Below, piece after piece: positions 46,474 to 54,775 of a DNA stretch of 64,000 nucleotides. Numbering within the stretch: position 1 is the stretch's first letter; each line of letters opens with the position of its first letter. A model generated the notes under the pieces. That model was given only the letters and a program-made list of their open reading frames with translations. It was not told the origin of the DNA and ran no database searches. The position numbers and the translations under genes were made by a program. Source of the stretch: Nevskia sp. (GTDB lineage Bacteria > Pseudomonadota > Gammaproteobacteria > Nevskiales > Nevskiaceae); the NCBI RefSeq assembly GCF_021732705.1, contig NZ_JAKFUM010000011.1:186001-250000 (forward strand). Reading direction: 5' to 3'.

Positions 46474-48095
46474 TGACGAGCCCTGCCATGCCGACCGAAA
46501 TAGCGACTCCGTTCCGTTTCACGTCCGACGACGCGCGCCGCGCCGCGATCCTGTTTGCCGGCTTCGTCCTGCTGCACCTCGTGTCGTGGCCGGTGGAGTA
46601 CTCGTTCGGCTACTGGGTGTTCGGCGATCGCGGCAACTTTCTGAATCTCGCCTATCTGCAGGATGCCGGGCTGCGGATCGGCGTCGACACCTACTACCTG
46701 TACGGTCTGCTGCCGGTGCTGGTGCAGGACGGCCTGTTCGCCGTGTTCGGGCGCGGACCGTGGCCGATCATCGGCTGCCATGTCGTCTATCTCGCCCTGA
46801 TGGCTGGCGGCTTCGCGGTGCTGGTCCGCAACGCGACCCATCCGCTGCGCTGGACGCTGCTGCTGTTCGCGATGAGCCCGATCATCATCTGGGTCAACCA
46901 GAACGTGCAGTACCTGTTCGTGCACGTGTCGATGATCTGGGCGCTGGCGCTGGTGCTCGAACGGCGACTGCCGCTGGCGCTGGTCGTGTCGGCGATCGGC
47001 TGCTGGAGCGTGCCGAGCCTGCCGCTGGTGCTGACCGCCGGGTTGCTGCTGCTGATCGCCATCGACTGGTGGCGCAGCGAAAGCCGCAGCCTTGCCGCGC
47101 TGCTGCGCGCCGTGGTTCCGGCGGCGATCGCCTACCTCGCGATCGGCGCGGCATTGACTCTGCGCTATGGCTTCGAATCGGTGCTGGCCACGGCACTGCC
47201 GTTCCAGGGCGCGTCGTTCTACAAGAGCGTCGACTACGGCCTGTTCACGTCGCTGAAGATCTTCCTGTACCCCGGACGCACCGAAGCGCGGCCGGAATGG
47301 TCGCCGCTGCGCTACTACCTGTTCGACCGCGCGACCTGGTGGCTGCTGAGCTCCGCGCTGCTGACCGTGTTCAGCGCAGCGGCATTGAAGGACGTGCTGG
47401 TCAAGCGGCGTCCTTCCGCGCGCAGCCAGTTCATCCTGCTCGCCGGCGGTTTGCACATCGTGTTCGTGCTGGTCGCCTACGGCATTCCGAGCCAGCACGT
47501 GTTCTACGACTTCCTGCTGGTGGCCGGCGTCGTCGTCGCATTGGCCGGCATCACCCAACCCACGCTGCAGCGCGGGCTGATCGGCATCTGGGCGCTGGTG
47601 GCGGTCATGAGCCTCGGCAATCAGGCCGGCAACACGCGCTGGCTGTGGAAATCGACCCAGCCCAGCGCCGAAAGCCGCGGCTTCTACGCGTTCCCCGAGG
47701 TGGTGAAGGATTTCGGCGAGATCGTCGCGTTGTCGAAGCAGACCAAGCTGCTGCTGCTGACCTATGCCACCGGCGTGCATCACTACTACCCGACGGTGCA
47801 CACGCCGCAGAGCTGGATCATCAACTACGGCCAGCTGCTGCCGGCCGACAAGACCCGGCTGCTGGCCAGCATTGCCGATGCCGAGCGCGTGGTGCTCGAC
47901 ATGACCCGCATCACCACGTTCTTCGAGCGCGACCCGGATGTGGTCAAGGCGCTGTCGGCGATGTGCCTGGTCAGCCGCGGCAACCACTTCGCGATCTGGC
48001 GCCACACGCCGCCCGATCCGGCGACCGGCCAATGCGAGTCCTGGGTGAAGCCGCTGCCGGAAGACATCCGGCTGCGCGGAGAATTCGCGCTGTGA
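46473..48095 (+). CDS. GT-C-like polytopic membrane protein (tandem copy 2)
   Basis: 540 residues, paralogue of the preceding gene. The loop after the first helix is VFGDRGNFLNLAYLQDAG and GVDTYYLYGLLPVLVQD. Other matching stretches are GRGPWPIIG, ALPFQGASFYKSVDYG and TYATGVHHYYPT. Start ATG 46473 overlaps the previous stop by one base (TGATG). The stop overlaps the GtrA start, so the gene is in the same transcript. The two copies may act on different positions or acceptors, or form a heterodimer; this cannot be decided here. Confidence 0.65.
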   Translation: MTSPAMPTEIATPFRFTSDDARRAAILFAGFVLLHLVSWPVEYSFGYWVFGDRGNFLNLAYLQDAGLRIGVDTYYLYGLLPVLVQDGLFAVFGRGPWPIIGCHVVYLALMAGGFAVLVRNATHPLRWTLLLFAMSPIIIWVNQNVQYLFVHVSMIWALALVLERRLPLALVVSAIGCWSVPSLPLVLTAGLLLLIAIDWWRSESRSLAALLRAVVPAAIAYLAIGAALTLRYGFESVLATALPFQGASFYKSVDYGLFTSLKIFLYPGRTEARPEWSPLRYYLFDRATWWLLSSALLTVFSAAALKDVLVKRRPSARSQFILLAGGLHIVFVLVAYGIPSQHVFYDFLLVAGVVVALAGITQPTLQRGLIGIWALVAVMSLGNQAGNTRWLWKSTQPSAESRGFYAFPEVVKDFGEIVALSKQTKLLLLTYATGVHHYYPTVHTPQSWIINYGQLLPADKTRLLASIADAERVVLDMTRITTFFERDPDVVKALSAMCLVSRGNHFAIWRHTPPDPATGQCESWVKPLPEDIRLRGEFAL

Positions 48096-48502
48096 CCGTC
48101 AGGCTGCCGCGCGAGGTGGCGACGCAGTTCCTGCGCTTCGTGCTCGTGGGCGGCACCGCCACCGGCATTCATTACGGCATCCTGATTTTGCTGCACGAGC
48201 ACTACGGATGGCCGCTGGTGCCGGCGACCTCGACCGGCTTCGCGATCAGCGCGATGTTCAACTTCACCGCCAGCTACTTCTTCACGTTCCGGAGCGCCGC
48301 GCCAATCACCCGCTCGATCGGCCGCTACGTGGTGGTGTCCGGCACCGGGCTGGCGCTGAATGCCGGCATCTTCTGGCTGCTGAACAAGGCGCTGCACAGC
48401 CACTACATGGTGGCGCAGGTGCTGGCGACCGGGACGGTGATGATGTGGAACTTCAGCCTCGGCCGCCTGTTCACGTTCGCCGGCAATCGCGCGCCGCGCT
48501 GA
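48092..48502 (+). CDS. GtrA-family small membrane protein
   Basis: 136 residues with four hydrophobic segments (FLRFVLVGGTATGIHYGILILL first) and the GtrA-like motifs ISAMFNFTASYFFTFRS and WNFSLGRLFTFAG. GtrA proteins are thought to flip or assist polyprenyl-phosphate-linked sugars across the membrane for GT-C enzymes. GTG 48092 overlaps the previous stop by four bases. It ends the rightward run of genes that started with the NRPS; the next gene converges on it. Confidence 0.88.
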   Translation: MTVRLPREVATQFLRFVLVGGTATGIHYGILILLHEHYGWPLVPATSTGFAISAMFNFTASYFFTFRSAAPITRSIGRYVVVSGTGLALNAGIFWLLNKALHSHYMVAQVLATGTVMMWNFSLGRLFTFAGNRAPR

Positions 48503-48505
48503 CGC

Positions 48506-49954
48506 TCAGCGGCGCTTGAAGCGCCGCAGGATCTTGTCGAGAAACGGTCGCGCCGCGTCCGGCGCCAGCTTCTGCAGCAGCCCGGCATAGCTGAGCACGC
48601 CGCTGAGCGTGGCCACCGCGAGCACCACCGCATCGTGCGCGTGGCCGCGCAGCAGCAGGATCACGCCGCTGACGACCACGCCCATCCCGATCGCCGCAGC
48701 GAGCAACGGCGCCTGCGCCCGCAGCACCGTGGCGAGCCCGATGCCGGATGCTCGTCGCAGGTAGTGCACCGGCAGCACGGCCGTCAGCACCGGCTGGATC
48801 GCCAGCGCCGCCGCGGCCGGAACCAGGCCGAATGGCGCTGCCACCGCCATTGCCAGCACCGTCGACGCGGTCTGCACCGTCGACGTCTTGGCCACGGGCT
48901 TCTGCTGATGCAGTCCGAGCAGCGCCGAGCTGAGCGCGTAGTGGGTGACGTACGGCAGGCACATCAGCATCAGCAGCTGCGCGGCGACGACACCGCCGGC
49001 CCAGCGGGCATCGAGCCAGACCGCGAACAGCACCGGCATCACCGCGGCCGCACCGATCGCCATCGGGAAGCTCAGCACCGCCATGTCGCGCAGCACCCGC
49101 GCCAGTGCGTCGGCGAGGCCGGTTTGATCATCGGTGTAGCGGCGCATCTCGATTCGCGCGACCTGGAAGCGCGGCGAGATCGTCAGCTGCAGCAGGATTT
49201 CGTTGAGTCGCGACGCCAGACTGAACAGCCCGACTTCGGTCGTGCCGACATACAGGCCGAGGATGAAGCGTGGTGCCTGCCCGGCGCCCCAGGACATGGT
49301 CTGCGTGATCAGCATCGGCCCGGTGAACGGCATCATCTCGGCCATGTGCCGGCGGCTGTAGCCGAGTTCGAACGGCAGCGGGACGAAGTACCAGATCAGG
49401 ATCAGGTTGATCGCCCGCTGCAGCATCGCCTGCCAGACCAGCGCCCAGACGCCGTAGCCGAGCACGGTCAGGGTCAGGCCGACGATGCCGCTGATGCCGA
49501 TCGACAGGATCGTCCGCTGCGCCAGCGGCTTGAAGTTCATCTCGCGCCGGGCGGCGGCGTTGGGTGCCGTGGTGATCGCGGTCAGCACCGGCAGCAGCGC
49601 CATCCAGCGCAGCACCGGCGCCAGTTCCGGCTCCTTGAACAGCATGGCGATCGGCTCCGCGCACAGCGCCACGGTCACGCCGAGCACGATGGCGAATGCA
49701 CCACCCGCCGTCGTCATCGTCGCGTAGTGCCGGCGATCCGGTTCGCGCAGCGCCAGCAGCGCTTCGGTGGTCGCGATCTCCATCACGTGCTCGCAGAAGC
49801 CGACGAAGATCATCACCAGCGTGATCAGCCCGAAGGCATGCGGCCCCAGCAGCGGCGCCTGCACTGCGAACAGCAGCAGGCCGAAGCCCTGCGCAAACAG
49901 GTTGCGCAGCGTGTTCCAGGCAGTGGGCGACAGGTCAGGCAGGCGCAGCGCCAT
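48506..49954 (-). CDS. Wzx/MOP-type polysaccharide or lipid-linked glycan flippase
   Basis: 482 residues with about 12 transmembrane segments and the fold pattern of the MOP superfamily: WNTLRNLFAQGFGLLLFAVQAPLLGPHAFGLITLV at the start, then an internal repeat of similar helices. The C-terminus is a basic tail (LDKILRRFKRR). It would move undecaprenol-linked oligosaccharides or lipid-linked product across the inner membrane. It lies on the opposite strand to GtrA and converges with it at 3 bases. The JmjC-like gene (50026-50988) is upstream on the same strand, 71 bases away. Confidence 0.82.
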   Translation of the reverse strand: MALRLPDLSPTAWNTLRNLFAQGFGLLLFAVQAPLLGPHAFGLITLVMIFVGFCEHVMEIATTEALLALREPDRRHYATMTTAGGAFAIVLGVTVALCAEPIAMLFKEPELAPVLRWMALLPVLTAITTAPNAAARREMNFKPLAQRTILSIGISGIVGLTLTVLGYGVWALVWQAMLQRAINLILIWYFVPLPFELGYSRRHMAEMMPFTGPMLITQTMSWGAGQAPRFILGLYVGTTEVGLFSLASRLNEILLQLTISPRFQVARIEMRRYTDDQTGLADALARVLRDMAVLSFPMAIGAAAVMPVLFAVWLDARWAGGVVAAQLLMLMCLPYVTHYALSSALLGLHQQKPVAKTSTVQTASTVLAMAVAAPFGLVPAAAALAIQPVLTAVLPVHYLRRASGIGLATVLRAQAPLLAAAIGMGVVVSGVILLLRGHAHDAVVLAVATLSGVLSYAGLLQKLAPDAARPFLDKILRRFKRR

Positions 49955-50025
49955 CGGCGGAGGGCTCGAATCGCATCAGGATGAAGGTCGGACCGGTGGC
50001 GTTCGCCGATCCGGCGGCGCAGGGC

Positions 50026-50988
50026 TCAGCGCGGCGTCCAGACCTGCCAGGTCGGCGGCGGCGGGGCCGGCTTCAACAGACCCCGCAGGCCTTGCAGGCT
50101 GGTCGCCGAAGCCGCTTTCATACCATCGAGCATTGCCGAACGGCCGGGCGATGACGGATTGATGCCGAGCTTGCGCAGCCGGTGGTTCAGCCAGTAACTC
50201 TTGGCGCGCTGCGCGACCGACTTCAGCTCGTAGTTGATCGACAGCGCCACCGAGATGTTGTCGCCGTTCTGCACCCAGTGCGGGGCCGTGACCGGAATGT
50301 GAATGCCCTGCCCGGCCTTGAGGTCATAGACGGTGGCGTGCGCCTGCTTCGCCTCGCCGTAGCGTGCGGCACTCGGCGCGCCGGAGAAATAGCCTTCCAG
50401 TTCCTCGTCGGTCACCTGCTGCGCCTTGGTGTGATCGAAGACGTGGAAGGTCTTGTCGCCGGTGACCTGCACGAGGTAGTTCAGCTCGGCATCGAAGTGG
50501 TACGGCGTGATCCGGTTCGGTGACGACACCAGGATCAGCGATTCGCCGACGATCACGTCGTCGCGCATCTGCGCGCCCGAATACTCGACGAACTTCGACA
50601 GGATTTCCTGCAACACCGGGCCGATCACCGGGTCCTGCTCGGTGTGCTTCATGATCACGATCGAGTTGTTGTCGGCAATGCCGCGGATCGTGTCCTGCAG
50701 CGAATAGCGCTCGGCCATTCCCTTTTCCCAGGGATCGTTGATCGAGACCCGGCCGTTCGACCAGTACGCGAAGTCCGGATGCGCCGGCAGCCGCTTCGAC
50801 AGCTCGACCAGGCTGTCGAGTTCGAACAGCGGATTGCCCTTCAGGCCGTGCTCGAAGCAGAAGCTCTGACGGTTGTAGTGGCGGGCGAAATCGCCGTTCG
50901 GGTCGTTCAGCACCGGCCGGCCGTTCTGGCGCAGCGGATCGTGGTTCGGTGCCGTTGCCGGGGTCGGTGTCGCGTGCATGCCTGTCAT
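50026..50988 (-). CDS. JmjC/cupin-like Fe(II) 2-oxoglutarate oxygenase candidate (copy 2)
   Basis: 320 residues. The metal triad is His164 and Asp166 in TPYHFDAELNYLVQ and His237 in VTAPHWVQNG. It resembles the first copy (42239-43216) in the core but has its own N-terminus and a Pro-rich C-terminus (LKPAPPPPTWQVW). Start ATG 50988 is used; ATG 50979 is nearby in frame. It is co-directional with the flippase. Likely a second hydroxylase acting on the same product or on its lipid/glycan carrier (inference). Confidence 0.72.
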   Translation of the reverse strand: MTGMHATPTPATAPNHDPLRQNGRPVLNDPNGDFARHYNRQSFCFEHGLKGNPLFELDSLVELSKRLPAHPDFAYWSNGRVSINDPWEKGMAERYSLQDTIRGIADNNSIVIMKHTEQDPVIGPVLQEILSKFVEYSGAQMRDDVIVGESLILVSSPNRITPYHFDAELNYLVQVTGDKTFHVFDHTKAQQVTDEELEGYFSGAPSAARYGEAKQAHATVYDLKAGQGIHIPVTAPHWVQNGDNISVALSINYELKSVAQRAKSYWLNHRLRKLGINPSSPGRSAMLDGMKAASATSLQGLRGLLKPAPPPPTWQVWTPR

Positions 50989-51100
50989 CCGTTCAGCCTG
51001 TTGCTAGACACCGGCAAGTCTGTTGACCCAGCCCCCCCTTGTCAAAGGTCAGGATGCGCTAGCGATCCGTCTGCAGCGAGCACCGCTTCTCGCGACGCCG

Positions 51101-52030
51101 TCACGCAGCGAAGGGGCGACCGGCGATCAGCAGCGGGGCCTGCATCTGGCCGCCGGCAAAGTCGTCGCACAGGTCCTGCCGTCGGGCTTCGCTCTGCGCG
51201 ATGGTCGGCACGTGGCCGAGGAATTCGAGCAGATCCAGCGTCAGCCGGGACTTGTCGGTCGCGAACAGGCCGTGTGGCGCGCCGGGATACTCGATCAACC
51301 GCGCCTGCGGAATGCCGCGCGCGGCGGCACGGCCAGCGGCGTCGATCGGCACGGTCTTGTCGGCCGTGCCGTGGATGATCAGGGTCGGCAGATCGAAGCT
51401 CGCGAGATCCGGTCTGAAATCGGTGGTCGCGAACGATTTCGCGCATTCCAGCGTGGCCTTGAGGCTGGCCTGCATCGCCACCGTCTGACACCAGCGCAGC
51501 AGCTCGCTGCCGACCGGATGGCTGATCAGGCTCACGCCGAAGAAATCGCGGAAGAAACCTTCGAAGAACGCCGCGCGATCGGCGGTCATCGACTGCGCCA
51601 TCTCGGCGAACACCGTGGCGTTGGTGCCATCGGGGTTGTCGTCGGTCTTCGGCATGTACGGCACCACCGACGAGATCAGTGCGACGCGGCTGATCGCGGC
51701 GCGTCCGTGCCGCGTCAGATACCGGGCAATCTCGCCGCCGCCCATCGAGAAGCCAACGAGCGTGACATCGGATACACCGACGTGCGCGATGACATCGGCC
51801 AGATCGTCCGCGAGCGTGCCGTAGTCATAGCCGACCCAGGGCTGGGACGAGCGACCGAAGCCGCGCCGGTCATAGGCGATGGTGCGATAGCCGGCCTCGG
51901 CGATTGCCATCGCCTGATCGTCCCAGCTGTCGGCGGACAACGGCCAGCCGTGCAGAAAGATCACGGCCGGGCCGCTGCCCCAATCCTTGTAGTACAGCGA
52001 GGTCTGGTCGCGCGTGGTGACGATCGGCAT
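51101..52030 (-). CDS. Alpha/beta-fold hydrolase (non-heme chloroperoxidase/esterase-like)
   Basis: 309 residues. Oxyanion region FLHGWPLSADSWDDQ, nucleophile in GFSMGGGEIARYL, Asp in IHGTADKTVPIDAAG and His in PHGLFATDKS. The whole layout matches bacterial cofactor-free chloroperoxidase-like esterases. The start at 52030 is backed by AGGAG nine bases upstream; the longer frame to 52111 looks non-coding. A 144-bp gap separates it from the divergent gene at 52175. A role in the cluster is possible but nothing shows it. Confidence 0.87.
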   Translation of the reverse strand: MPIVTTRDQTSLYYKDWGSGPAVIFLHGWPLSADSWDDQAMAIAEAGYRTIAYDRRGFGRSSQPWVGYDYGTLADDLADVIAHVGVSDVTLVGFSMGGGEIARYLTRHGRAAISRVALISSVVPYMPKTDDNPDGTNATVFAEMAQSMTADRAAFFEGFFRDFFGVSLISHPVGSELLRWCQTVAMQASLKATLECAKSFATTDFRPDLASFDLPTLIIHGTADKTVPIDAAGRAAARGIPQARLIEYPGAPHGLFATDKSRLTLDLLEFLGHVPTIAQSEARRQDLCDDFAGGQMQAPLLIAGRPFAA

Positions 52031-52174
52031 GGCGGGCGGCTCCTGGGGTGAACGGGACAAGGCCATCGCACTGTCGGTGCGATCTTCGGGGCGTTCCGTT
52101 CGCTGCCCCACCGAGCCCCGGCCGCAGCCCTCGCGTCAGCGCGACGCGGGCACGGCGCATGCGGCCCTGCGGTC

Positions 52175-52891
52175 ATGACATCCCATGTGCAGCATCGATC
52201 CGGCCCGAGCCAGCGTCCGCGCGGCACGGCCGGCCGTGCGCTCGCGTCGCTGCTCGTTGTCGGGCTGATGGCGGCGGCGCCGGCGGGTTGCGACGATCGG
52301 AAGATGGCGCCCGCTGCGCCGGCCTCGGCAGCCGCGAAGGTGCCGGCACCGGCGGGTGATCGCGCCCGGCGCGAGCTGAATGTCGGCTACAGCCTGCTGT
52401 ACCAGCAGGCTGTGGGGATTCCGAAGATCGAATGGCTGCTGATGTTCAAGCAGCAGCGCCCGAATCTGCTGCCGGTGACCACCGAGCTGCTCGATCTGTA
52501 CCGGCGCTTGTCGGCATCGCTGGAAAAGCTTGCCGGCCAGTATCCGGCGCTGCGGCTCGATGCCGAAACGATGCCGCCGGTCATAGCCGAAACGCGAACG
52601 GCCGTCGGAATGGATCTGGCGAAGGACATCGCGCCGCTGACCGGCGCCAGCGGCCTGCCGTTCGAGCGGCAGTTGCTGCTGACCTTCTACTACGCGCTGG
52701 ACGAACAACGGCATCTGGTCGGCGTGATGATCGAACGGGAACCCGAGCCGGGGCTCAAGCAGTTCCTGCAAGGCATCAAGGACGAGCTGGACGCGCGCCG
52801 GCTTGCCATCGGCCAGTTGCTTGAACGTCAGTACTTTCGCCCGGCACGCGGGCCCGCCCCTGCCATCCGACGAAAACCGACAAGGCCATGA
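52175..52891 (+). CDS. Putative exported lipoprotein of unknown function
   Basis: 238 residues. A long Arg-containing start is followed by a hydrophobic stretch, ALASLLVVGLMAAAPAGC, with Cys39 as a possible lipidation site. Position -3 is Pro rather than Leu, so the lipobox is atypical. The mature part is helical and ends in a basic, Pro-rich tail (RPARGPAPAIRRKPTRP). No family recognised. Overlaps the DUF4142 gene by four bases. Confidence 0.6.
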   Translation: MTSHVQHRSGPSQRPRGTAGRALASLLVVGLMAAAPAGCDDRKMAPAAPASAAAKVPAPAGDRARRELNVGYSLLYQQAVGIPKIEWLLMFKQQRPNLLPVTTELLDLYRRLSASLEKLAGQYPALRLDAETMPPVIAETRTAVGMDLAKDIAPLTGASGLPFERQLLLTFYYALDEQRHLVGVMIEREPEPGLKQFLQGIKDELDARRLAIGQLLERQYFRPARGPAPAIRRKPTRP

Positions 52892-53439
52892 GCGCACGAA
52901 AATCGCTGCGCATCCTGCTGCTTGCCGGCGCCGCCGCACTCGCAGCCTGTGCCGGCGGGCCGGACAGCGTGGCGGCCGCACGCCGGGTCAATGCCGAGCG
53001 GCCGGTGACCCTCAGTCGACCGTCCGTGCTGTTCCTGATCGACATGACCGATGCCCGGCGGATGGACATCGAGGAGAGCCGGCTCGCGCTCGAACGCGCG
53101 ACCACGCCAGCGGTTCGCGACTATGCCGACACCATGCTGCGTGACCAGCCGCGGCTGCTGGCCGAACTGCGCGCGCTTGCGCTGGCAGCCAACGTGGTGC
53201 TGCCGGCGACAATCGGCGCCGACAAGCGCAGCGGCCTCGCCGCGCTGGCCGAGGCGAACGGCGCGCCGTTCGAACCGCGCTATCTGCGCTCGATCCGGAT
53301 CGACCACGTGCGCGATGTCGCCGTCTTCCGCGACGCGCAGGACCTGCCCGATCGCGCGATTGCCGACTTCGCGCGGCGTCAGCTGCCGCTGATCCAGTCG
53401 CATCTCGACGGCGTGCGGCTGCTCGAACGCACGCCCTGA
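52888..53439 (+). CDS. DUF4142-like small lipoprotein
   Basis: 183 residues with a lipoprotein signal ending LAAC (Cys21). The mature part is a helical bundle whose pattern (MDIEESRLALERATTPAVRDYADTM then DHVRDVAVFRDAQ) fits the ferritin-like DUF4142 family of periplasmic proteins. Its start overlaps the previous stop. Followed by a strong terminator. Family assignment is by pattern; metal ligands are not obvious. Confidence 0.65.
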   Translation: MSARKSLRILLLAGAAALAACAGGPDSVAAARRVNAERPVTLSRPSVLFLIDMTDARRMDIEESRLALERATTPAVRDYADTMLRDQPRLLAELRALALAANVVLPATIGADKRSGLAALAEANGAPFEPRYLRSIRIDHVRDVAVFRDAQDLPDRAIADFARRQLPLIQSHLDGVRLLERTP

Positions 53440-53451
53440 GCCGCACCCACG

Positions 53452-53478
53452 AAAAAGCCCGCGCGAGGCGGGCTTTTT
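53452..53478. terminator. Strong rho-independent terminator at the edge of the prophage
   Basis: AAAAAGCCCGC pairs perfectly with GCGGGCTTTTT, giving an 11-bp stem with A- and T-runs built in. It closes the lipoprotein operon and lies about 100 bases before the first phage gene. Confidence 0.9.
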
Positions 53479-53577
53479 CACAACGATGCAGCGAATGAGT
53501 TGGCTCCCCGACCATGCCGTGCTGCGAACCCGGAGTCTGGTGGTTTCCTTGCCGGATCGACTGAGGCGCGCGGCGTG

Positions 53578-54543
53578 ATGGATGGGCGGTCGCTGAACTT
53601 TCATTGTCGGGGCTGCCAGCTGCGGTTCGTGGCGGTGCCGACGCGCTCCGAGGAGATGCCGGAGCGGGAGTTTCTGCCGACCGCTTACTTCGCCAATTGC
53701 CGCGATTGCGGGGCGGAGGCGGAGCAGGCGGCCTGGGAGGTGAACCTGGCCAAGGCTTGGACGCGGGCAACCGGGCCGCGGACGGACGGCGGCAAAGCGG
53801 CCAGCGCGGCGAACCTGAAGGGGCACCCGACGCCGGAGGAGGCGCGGATCACCCGCTTCAATGCGATGAAACACGGCGTTTTTGCCGAAACCGCGCAGTA
53901 CTTTCCGGCCCGGCCGGGGCAGTACCCACACTGCGACGGCTGCGAGCACTTCAATGCTGGCTGCGACGTTCGGCCGGCGCGCGGGCACAAGAACCCGCCG
54001 GGCTGCCTGAAGCGCACCGAGCTGTTCATGGATTTCACGATCGCCTTCGATACCCGGGATCCGAAGATGCTGGGGCGGTACCAGGCGCGGCTGCAGGCGC
54101 TGGTCTGGCAGATGACGAACGACATGATCCTGACGATCCTGAAGGATGGGGTCAGCTTGCGGACGCCGGAATGGGCGTTGGACAAGGAAGGCACTGTGCG
54201 ACTGGCGACCTATGTCGATGACTACGGCGACACGCGGACGATCCAGAAGGTGGAGGCGCACCCGCTGCTGAAGCTGATCATCGAGTTCATGAACCGCAAC
54301 GGCATGACCCTGCCGGATTCGGGCATGACGATGAAAGTGAAGGATGAGCAGGAAACGATCAGCGGCTTCCTGACCGACGACAAGCAGGCAACCGACAGCG
54401 CCAACGACTTCCGCGCCCGACAGACGGCGGCACTGGAGAAGCTGGGCACGCTGATCCAGCGATCGCAGCAGCGCGCGAGCCGTGACCCGGTGCTCCTCGA
54501 GCACGAGGCGCTGGAGAACGACGATGGCCAGCCCAAGCCCTGA
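53578..54543 (+). CDS. Phage protein, probable small terminase subunit or related packaging protein
   Basis: 321 residues. Two Cys pairs near the N-terminus (CRGC and CRDC, positions 10-45) and a later CDGCEHFNAGC resemble zinc-binding sites. The middle phrase GPRTDGGKAASAANLKGH then FNAMKHGVF matches the short motif common in phage small terminase-like proteins. It lies two genes upstream of the large terminase, the usual place for the small subunit. GTG 53575 is an alternative start. The exact role is inferred from position. Confidence 0.6.
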   Translation: MDGRSLNFHCRGCQLRFVAVPTRSEEMPEREFLPTAYFANCRDCGAEAEQAAWEVNLAKAWTRATGPRTDGGKAASAANLKGHPTPEEARITRFNAMKHGVFAETAQYFPARPGQYPHCDGCEHFNAGCDVRPARGHKNPPGCLKRTELFMDFTIAFDTRDPKMLGRYQARLQALVWQMTNDMILTILKDGVSLRTPEWALDKEGTVRLATYVDDYGDTRTIQKVEAHPLLKLIIEFMNRNGMTLPDSGMTMKVKDEQETISGFLTDDKQATDSANDFRARQTAALEKLGTLIQRSQQRASRDPVLLEHEALENDDGQPKP

Positions 54544-54775
54544 GCTGCCGGCGGATCAGCAGGCGGTGCTGCGGCACGCGCTGGGCCTTGACCGCAAGAA
54601 GACGCCGTACCGGAACCATTTCTGCGCCGATGTGGGGCACACCGACTGGGCCGCGCTGCAGGCGCTGGTGCAGGCCGGGCTGATGCTGCAGCGGCGCAGC
54701 GCGATCTCGCCGGGCTGGATTTTCTTCGTGACCGATGCCGGCCGGGCGGCGATCACCGAGGGCCTGCCGGCGTGA
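54524..54775 (+). CDS. Small phage protein of unknown function
   Basis: 83 residues, starting within the 3' end of the previous gene (20-base overlap) and overlapping the large terminase start. The middle (YRNHFCADVGHTDWAALQALVQAGLM and a late FVTDAGRAAITE) looks like a small winged-helix-type fold. Proteins like this often sit beside terminases. No function assigned. Confidence 0.65.
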   Translation: MASPSPELPADQQAVLRHALGLDRKKTPYRNHFCADVGHTDWAALQALVQAGLMLQRRSAISPGWIFFVTDAGRAAITEGLPA

